49,370 nt of DNA from Desulfuromonadaceae bacterium (GTDB lineage: Bacteria; Desulfobacterota; Desulfuromonadia; Geobacterales; Pseudopelobacteraceae). The position numbers and the translations under genes are program-made. This document shows positions 43,985-49,370 of this stretch, in pieces (the stretch's first letter is position 1; every line of letters starts with the position of its first letter). The stretch lies in NCBI GenBank assembly GCA_028683855.1, contig JAQUHA010000027.1:1-49370 (forward strand), read 5' to 3'. The notes beneath the pieces are model-generated. The model saw only the letters and a list, made by a program, of their open reading frames with translations. It did no database searches and was not told where the DNA came from.

Positions 43985-45907
43985 TTACAATCCCCGCTTC
44001 TTTCTTTGAGCCAAAACCATATCAATATTCTCTTTAGCATTCCTATTTTCCGGATTTATATCAAGCAGAATCTGATACTCCTTTATTGCCGATTCTAAAT
44101 CCCCTTTCATGGCAAAAGCCACCCCCATATTGTTATGGACTTTTTCGCTATCTGGATTTATTCGGAGCGCCTCCTGATAGGCTCTGATTGCAGCATCCAG
44201 ATCACCTTTCGCCGCAAAAGCAAGCCCCATATTGTAGTGCGCGTCCAAATCGAGTGGAGATATTCTTAACGCCTCTCTAAATTCCCTAATTGCCAGATCA
44301 AGTTCCCCCTTGTCGGCAAAAACAACTCCAAGATTAATATGAGCCTTGCTATAATGAGGATTCAGCCGGATTACCTGCTCAAATTCAAGAATTGCAGCAT
44401 CAGGATATCCTTTTATATTTAGTATAATACCCCGATTTGTCCGTGGCTTAATATATTGAGGATTAATCAGAATTGATTTGCTGTATTCCTGCATTGCAGC
44501 GTCAAAGTCCCCACTAGCCTGAAGTTCAATCCCCATATTATAATGGATAATGTAATTGCCCTCTGTTACTTCAAGAGTGTGCCGATAAAGAGAGGTGCTG
44601 TCCTTCCAGTAACTCAAGTATGCTCTGGAGAACCATATTGATGCTATTAGAATAGCGAAAGTTATTATTGCAGAAAGAGCCAGCCTGTTTCTGTAATGCG
44701 CTGTCAGATGCGCAAATCCGCCAACTGCCATGACAATAAGACCCGTCATCGGAATGTACGTATATCGATCCGCCATTGACTGGCTTCCAACCTGTACCAG
44801 CCCGATAACCGGAATCAAGGTAACAATGAACCAGAGCCAGCCAAAAAACAGATATGGATGACTACGCCTCAAATGAATAGCGGCTGCAGAGATCAAAGTC
44901 AGAAGGATCAGTGAGGCAATAAAGTGCCACAGTGGTATGGCTTGAGGAAACGGATATAGTATCGCTAAATCGCTGGGCCAAAAAGTTTTACCGATATAAG
45001 TACAGTATGAAATAACGGAGTTTTGAATCCTTATATGGAGCGGCAGATTTTCAAGCGCCCCCATAGCCCCTGAATTATTCTGAACATAGATCGTAATAAT
45101 CGACGATAGTATTGAAAACAAGAAAAAAGGGATCTTTTCTGTTATGAGAGCGAGTCTCGTTTTCTTTGAATCAAGGAGAGTTTCCGGCTTCTCTTCGTCA
45201 TTGATAAAACGCCTGAATGGCCGGAAATCCATCAGCAGCATGATAAGCGGAAGAGTAACCAGCATCGGTTTTGACAAAAGACCCAGTACAAATAGTGAAA
45301 GTGTCAGCAGGTAAAGGGAAGGCTTCCTCTTTGTGACGTAAAATGAGTAGGCAAACAGCGTGGAAAACCAGAAAAATGCGCTTAAAACATCTTTTCTCTC
45401 TGCGACCCATGCAACAGATTCAACGTGCAGTGGATGTAACGCAAAGATTGCTGCGACAAATGAACTCTGCCAAATTTTTCCTGTCAGACGCAGTATAAGA
45501 AAGAAAAGAACAACTGCAGCAGCAATATGTACCAGAATACTGGTAAGATGATGTCCGCGCGGATTCAAGCCAAAAAGCTCAACATCCGCCAGATGTGACA
45601 ACCATGTTACCGGATGATAATTGCCTGTATTCGAGTCAAGGGAAGTGAACGCCCAATAGATGTTTTTTGCTGTTATTCCACCGACGACGTGTTGATTGTC
45701 CGCAACGTAAATACCATCGTCAAAACTGATGAAGCCATTATTTAGAGCAGGAAGATAGAGGGCAAAAGTAATAACTGCGAGAGCAAGACAGATTAAAACA
45801 ATAGATTTAATGGAGGAAATGTTTCCAACAGATTTGCTATTAAACGAGCCAAAAAGATCCGCATCTGCTTTTTGAAGTTCTTCTCCAGATTTCAGAGCTA
45901 TTTCCAT
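43985..45907 (-). CDS. TMTC-like membrane protein with five C-terminal TPRs
   Basis: 640 residues. The N-terminal 30 or so residues are soluble, then a multispanning domain with NGFISFDDGIYVADN, GNYHPVTWLSHLAD, GHHLTSILVHIAAA and LHPLHVESVAWVAERKDVLS. The C-terminus holds five regular TPRs of 34 residues (for example NLGVVFADKGELDLAIREF, NMGLAFAAKGDLDAAIRAY, NMGVAFAMKGDLESAIKEY); their coding DNA (about 44020-44530) is itself repetitive. It overlaps the upstream TMTC gene by 10 nt. Closest of the six to the eukaryotic TMTC signature. Confidence 0.9.
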   Translation of the reverse strand: MEIALKSGEELQKADADLFGSFNSKSVGNISSIKSIVLICLALAVITFALYLPALNNGFISFDDGIYVADNQHVVGGITAKNIYWAFTSLDSNTGNYHPVTWLSHLADVELFGLNPRGHHLTSILVHIAAAVVLFFLILRLTGKIWQSSFVAAIFALHPLHVESVAWVAERKDVLSAFFWFSTLFAYSFYVTKRKPSLYLLTLSLFVLGLLSKPMLVTLPLIMLLMDFRPFRRFINDEEKPETLLDSKKTRLALITEKIPFFLFSILSSIITIYVQNNSGAMGALENLPLHIRIQNSVISYCTYIGKTFWPSDLAILYPFPQAIPLWHFIASLILLTLISAAAIHLRRSHPYLFFGWLWFIVTLIPVIGLVQVGSQSMADRYTYIPMTGLIVMAVGGFAHLTAHYRNRLALSAIITFAILIASIWFSRAYLSYWKDSTSLYRHTLEVTEGNYIIHYNMGIELQASGDFDAAMQEYSKSILINPQYIKPRTNRGIILNIKGYPDAAILEFEQVIRLNPHYSKAHINLGVVFADKGELDLAIREFREALRISPLDLDAHYNMGLAFAAKGDLDAAIRAYQEALRINPDSEKVHNNMGVAFAMKGDLESAIKEYQILLDINPENRNAKENIDMVLAQRKKRGL

Positions 45908-47550
45908 ACAATTGCGCCTCTTGCTGATCCTGCTCTGGTCAAGTCCCTTTCCGCCTCTTCCTTCCTCCCCAGACTAGCTAGAGCGAGTCCACGATGATAG
46001 AAGTATAGTGGATCTGGAGAAAAATTGATCGCTGTAGAAAAATCCCGAACAGCCTCAAGATAGCGTCCGGCTTTTGAGAATGCATCCCCCCTGTAAGCAT
46101 ATAGATTCTTCACGGTTACTGGATCCAGATTCTCTTGCAGAGCTATCTCAATACATACTGTGTAATCCTGAATTGCAGCAGCGTAATTACCATCGTAAAG
46201 ATAGAATCCAGCTCTCAAAAAATATGCTTTGTCATAAGGCTGATATGTTATCTGCCTTGTCCAGAAAGTCTCTGAATTTTTCCAAACGCCGATGAGCCGC
46301 GTTGTAAGTAATCCATGGAACAGCAAAACCGCAATCAGAATACTTGTCAGAAATTCGCGGATATAACGGTTATATCTCCAGATGGTACTTTTTTCATATA
46401 CGGCTGATATTATGGCAATTACCGCAATACTCGGAATTACTGAAGGAAGGTATGTATAACGAGCGGCAAAGGCTACACTATTAGTCTGAAAAAATGCCAA
46501 TACCGGCAAAAGCGGAATAATAAAGCAGAGCCAGGCAGCAAAAAGCCAGGAGGGTTTTCTCGTTATAGCAAAATATATGAAGACAACAAAAATAACCGTG
46601 GTTTTAAGAGTGTATGAAAAAGGGATTGGAGTTGCCAGGAGGTGAGTGGGCAATATTGTTACCGGATATACAATAAATCTAATATATTCAAATATGGCAT
46701 TACCGGAGATAACCAGGCGTTGACCGAAAGAGAGAAGAGAAGTTGAGACGAGCATACCATTTTCAGAGGAGGCAATATAAAGAGTCAATGATGTCATAGC
46801 CATTGACAGAACGAAATACGGTATTTTTTCAATAAGAATTGAACGCATGGTCGCTCTGCCAAGACGATTGAGTGGATACCAGTCCAACACAAGCAGAATT
46901 ACAGGTATAACAACGCTTATAGGTTTTGCCATAAAAGAAAACAGCAAAAGCAGTAACGATATAAAGTAGCAGCGCCTTGCCATACTCTTTTTGAGCAGAG
47001 ACGCGTTACTTTCCACATAAAGCAGGTAGAAAAGTATAGAACCTAGAGCAAATATACCGTTCAGAACGTCTTTACGCTCCGATATCCAAACGACTGATTC
47101 AACTCTCAAGGGGTGAATTCCAAAAAGCAAACCGGCAGCAAGAAGCACTGCCGGGTAGTATCTTCTTGAGCTTATTGTTAGAAAAGTTTCTGAAAACTCT
47201 GATTTTGCCATAAAGAGTTTGTCTGCTATCAAAACAACCAGAGAGGCATTCACCGCATGAATCAGAATGTTTGTCAAATGATAACCAAGGGGATTCAAAC
47301 CCCAGAAATGATAGTCTACTGCAAAAGAAGCCCATACAAGAGGCGTCCATATTCCACTGAAAGGCGGAACCGTTGTGAACGCATAGGAGAGCATATCCAT
47401 GTCCAGATTTCTTATATTGGGATTATAGAGGACAAAGTCCATGTCATCATAATTAAGGAAATCGAAGGAGAGAGCTCGCACAAAAACCAGCATACAGACA
47501 AGTCCGGTAGCTATAGATGTTAAAACAATTGTGGTTTTTCTGTACTCCAT
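45898..47550 (-). CDS. TMTC-like membrane protein with C-terminal TPRs
   Basis: 550 residues; GGAGAG 3 nt before ATG 47550. The first loop has FLNYDDMDFVLYNP; GYHLTNILIHAVN and IHPLRVESVVWISERKDVLNG are the signature. TPRs at the C-terminus (AYRGDAFSKAGRYLEAVRDF, YHRGLALASLGRKEEAERDL). Sister to 37046-38662. The two sit on either side of the 38764-40590 gene and the carbamoyltransferase block, which fits duplication of a segment followed by insertion. Confidence 0.87.
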   Translation of the reverse strand: MEYRKTTIVLTSIATGLVCMLVFVRALSFDFLNYDDMDFVLYNPNIRNLDMDMLSYAFTTVPPFSGIWTPLVWASFAVDYHFWGLNPLGYHLTNILIHAVNASLVVLIADKLFMAKSEFSETFLTISSRRYYPAVLLAAGLLFGIHPLRVESVVWISERKDVLNGIFALGSILFYLLYVESNASLLKKSMARRCYFISLLLLLFSFMAKPISVVIPVILLVLDWYPLNRLGRATMRSILIEKIPYFVLSMAMTSLTLYIASSENGMLVSTSLLSFGQRLVISGNAIFEYIRFIVYPVTILPTHLLATPIPFSYTLKTTVIFVVFIYFAITRKPSWLFAAWLCFIIPLLPVLAFFQTNSVAFAARYTYLPSVIPSIAVIAIISAVYEKSTIWRYNRYIREFLTSILIAVLLFHGLLTTRLIGVWKNSETFWTRQITYQPYDKAYFLRAGFYLYDGNYAAAIQDYTVCIEIALQENLDPVTVKNLYAYRGDAFSKAGRYLEAVRDFSTAINFSPDPLYFYHRGLALASLGRKEEAERDLTRAGSARGAIVWK

Positions 47551-47583
47551 TTACTCTCCGCGTTGAAAACCTTTTCTTCGAGC

Positions 47584-49242
47584 TTATCTCTTCACAAAAA
47601 ACTGACGTGTAAAGCTGACATTCATCTCCTTCGCCCTGTCCAGATCAGAGGCGCTGGTTCTCCCCTGACAGACCCCATCACCAATACCGTTGTAATAACC
47701 GTCAACACATTCGAGGTTGTATAAATTGATCTGCCTTGCCTCCGCATATTTTTGCGTGGACCAGTTATCACTATAAGCGGAAAAACAAAATAGCCATAGA
47801 ATCAGAAGCAGTACCGGATACTTCTTATTGCCTGTTTTTCTGAACATAAGCCACCATGCCATTGCAGCGTATGGTATCAACATAAAACCTATTTCTGAAT
47901 ACCGCGATGTTTTAGGTTCTCCAAAATCCCCCCTCCCGACACTGATAGCGGCAAGTAGCGCCAATATTCCGAGAGTTGCCGTCAATACCTGCCAGGTAGA
48001 TGTCTGCCATCGGGTTTCCCTATGGTGAAGAAGTAATACCAGAGGAGTAACCACAATCGCAACACATAGCAAACCAGGAAAAATTGATATTGTATCAAAA
48101 CCGAATCCAAAACTTATGATATTCAGATAGTATTCCCAAAATCTTATGTCAGTCGGGTACAGTTTTGGCGGCGGCCATTCTGACGTGACATATCCGTGAA
48201 ACCAGAGCAGCGCCCCCGCAATAGTTATACTCCAGACGATCAGAAGAAATCTCAAACCGGCCAATCGCTCTATTCTGCTTTCGGAAATACCGGAAATAAT
48301 GAATATTGTGATGCAGGCAAGATAAACAGCAACAAAGACAATCCAGGCGGAACTGGTGGACATTTCCAGAATCATACAGAGGGCAAACGCAAAAGCAGAT
48401 AACAAGCCGACTTTTTGGTCAAAGGCGTTATAGAGCGCCGCAACTGAAAACAGCAGCATGAGATGATACAACCCCTGAAATGCCCAGAGATGGTTTTCTC
48501 TCGCAATCATTGACAGCATGAAAATTAAGAACATCGGGAATAAGTTAAAATTCCCGGCACCTGTAACTCTCTCTTTAAATCTTGTAAGCAGAACGATCAA
48601 TGCTCCAAAAATAAGCATATTAAAGATTTTCTGGATCGCAAAATCAAGACCAAGAACTTTGAAATTCAGCCACGACATAAGTCTGGTGAGTATAATCCTG
48701 TCTTCAACATGAAATCCGGTAAGCCAACGCCATGAAAAACTTTCTGAAAGTGATGCCGCTTTAAAAAAATCCCACTCATCCTCATACGGAAGATCAATTC
48801 CATACCTGCTGACCAGAGACAACTGATACACATACAGGAGAGCCAAGATGATCCAGGATATTTTTGCCGCAGTACAAGAAGTTATTAGTCCGTATTTTGA
48901 GTCGCCTCCACAAGATTTTAACAGCCATATTCCGGCTAAAAAAATGCCGATGGCAAAAAACAGCGCACGTGCCATTCTGGTGCTAATACCGTTTGCGTAT
49001 TCGACCTGAGGAATTGATGATATTGAAACTGAACCATCCTCTTTGGTTGTCAATACCGGAGCTGCAGAGTTACAGACCTCTTTCGTCATCAGACCATCCC
49101 GAAGTGCCTGACGAAGACAATCACTACGTTCACCCCATAAGTAACTATCAGTGCCGTTTGATAGAATTACTCTGTCAAGAGCAAACTGACCTACAGGAGC
49201 CAGGGGCAAAACTAAAATAGATTTCAGGTTACCGGCAGGCAA
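47584..49242 (-). CDS. Multispanning membrane protein, probably 5'-truncated by an IS element
   Basis: 552 residues from TTG 49242, without a ribosome binding site; no ATG lies upstream in frame before a stop. The first 90 residues are soluble and begin in mid-domain (LPAGNLKSILVLPLAP...LDRVILSNG), resembling the second half of a carbohydrate-binding-like beta domain. Then come many membrane segments with a GT-C-like loop YGIDLPYEDEWDFF. An IS3-type element starts about 10 nt upstream, so the true N-terminus has probably been lost. Likely inactive or translated only weakly; the family name is unknown to me. Confidence 0.65.
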   Translation of the reverse strand: MPAGNLKSILVLPLAPVGQFALDRVILSNGTDSYLWGERSDCLRQALRDGLMTKEVCNSAAPVLTTKEDGSVSISSIPQVEYANGISTRMARALFFAIGIFLAGIWLLKSCGGDSKYGLITSCTAAKISWIILALLYVYQLSLVSRYGIDLPYEDEWDFFKAASLSESFSWRWLTGFHVEDRIILTRLMSWLNFKVLGLDFAIQKIFNMLIFGALIVLLTRFKERVTGAGNFNLFPMFLIFMLSMIARENHLWAFQGLYHLMLLFSVAALYNAFDQKVGLLSAFAFALCMILEMSTSSAWIVFVAVYLACITIFIISGISESRIERLAGLRFLLIVWSITIAGALLWFHGYVTSEWPPPKLYPTDIRFWEYYLNIISFGFGFDTISIFPGLLCVAIVVTPLVLLLHHRETRWQTSTWQVLTATLGILALLAAISVGRGDFGEPKTSRYSEIGFMLIPYAAMAWWLMFRKTGNKKYPVLLLILWLFCFSAYSDNWSTQKYAEARQINLYNLECVDGYYNGIGDGVCQGRTSASDLDRAKEMNVSFTRQFFVKR

Positions 49243-49249
49243 TTTATAA

Positions 49250-49370
49250 TGCTTACGGTTTTTCGGACAGGTAGTTAAGTTTGGTTTGCCCCTGATTACG
49301 GAGGTAATCTATGATGGCAAGCATGAGAACGAAACGCACATCCGAATTCAAGGCAAAGGTTGCTTTGGCT
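49250..49370 (+). mobile_element. Left end of an IS3-family insertion sequence (runs off window)
   Basis: The transposase start at 49311 shows that an IS begins here. The left boundary is set at TG (49250), since IS3-family ends start with TG and coding similarity to the neighbour stops there. The opposite end and the target duplication are outside the window. Confidence 0.55.
49311..49370 (+). CDS. IS3-family transposase OrfA, N-terminal fragment (partial)
   Basis: Twenty codons are visible from ATG 49311, with GGAGG 6 nt upstream. The sequence MRTKRTSEFKAKVALA matches the helix-turn-helix start of IS3-type OrfA proteins (typical form ...FKAKVALEAL). OrfB and the frameshift window lie beyond the edge. 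Confidence 0.75.
   Translation, partial: MMASMRTKRTSEFKAKVALA

Noticed and set aside
1-49370. tRNA, rRNA or prophage genes
   Set aside because: No cloverleaf, rRNA segment, integrase, terminase or capsid gene was recognised.

Overview
This is a bacterial chromosome segment, probably from a Desulfuromonadales/Geobacter-like deltaproteobacterium. That placement is an inference from family content (multihaem c-type cytochrome, NikR beside a CbiQ/CbiO nickel transporter, many TMTC-type membrane-TPR proteins, cobalamin-binding radical SAM enzymes); no rRNA or tRNA is present to test it. Genes are densely packed, almost all on the minus strand, and many overlap by 1-10 nt. Base composition is patchy: one line of the radical SAM/methyltransferase operon (13381-13440) counts to 52% G+C, one line of a TMTC-like gene (19321-19380) to 35%.

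Layout. 1-1429: 3' part of a secreted hexahaem cytochrome that runs off the left edge in a 24-residue tandem repeat. 1518-6470: three sulfatase-fold proteins, the first translated with a Tat signal, the other two with altered metal-site residues. 6621-7604: an exported metallo-beta-lactamase-fold protein with its own promoter and terminator. 7710-15313: a seven-gene overlapping operon (methyltransferase, two cobalamin-type radical SAM enzymes, methyltransferase, two sulfotransferases, arginine deiminase/amidinotransferase-family enzyme) that looks like an unassigned biosynthetic pathway. 15390-18281: glycosyltransferase 2 and nikR, divergent from cbiQ-cbiO.

18393-49242 is an envelope-glycan island. 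It holds six TMTC-like proteins (multispanning membrane domain plus C-terminal TPRs), five other GT-C-like membrane proteins, a GT9 glycosyltransferase, and a second compact operon (28125-20319) of three radical SAM proteins, a TPP-dependent E1 alpha/beta pair with no E2/E3, a GT2 and a TMTC protein. A carbamoyltransferase set (SxtJ-like, a 49-residue DUF5989/SxtK-like protein, NodU/SxtI-like) lies at 40695-43980. A MazF-type toxin-antitoxin module is inserted inside this set and is bracketed by 34-bp direct repeats that copy the 3' end of the sxtJ-like gene. At the right edge an IS3-type element begins, and the adjacent membrane protein gene appears to be 5'-truncated by it.

Inferred overall role: synthesis, glycosylation, carbamoylation, methylation and possibly sulfation of surface or secreted products, assembled in blocks by duplication and insertion. 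No rRNA, tRNA or CRISPR array was seen, and no gene-free stretch exceeds 300 bases.
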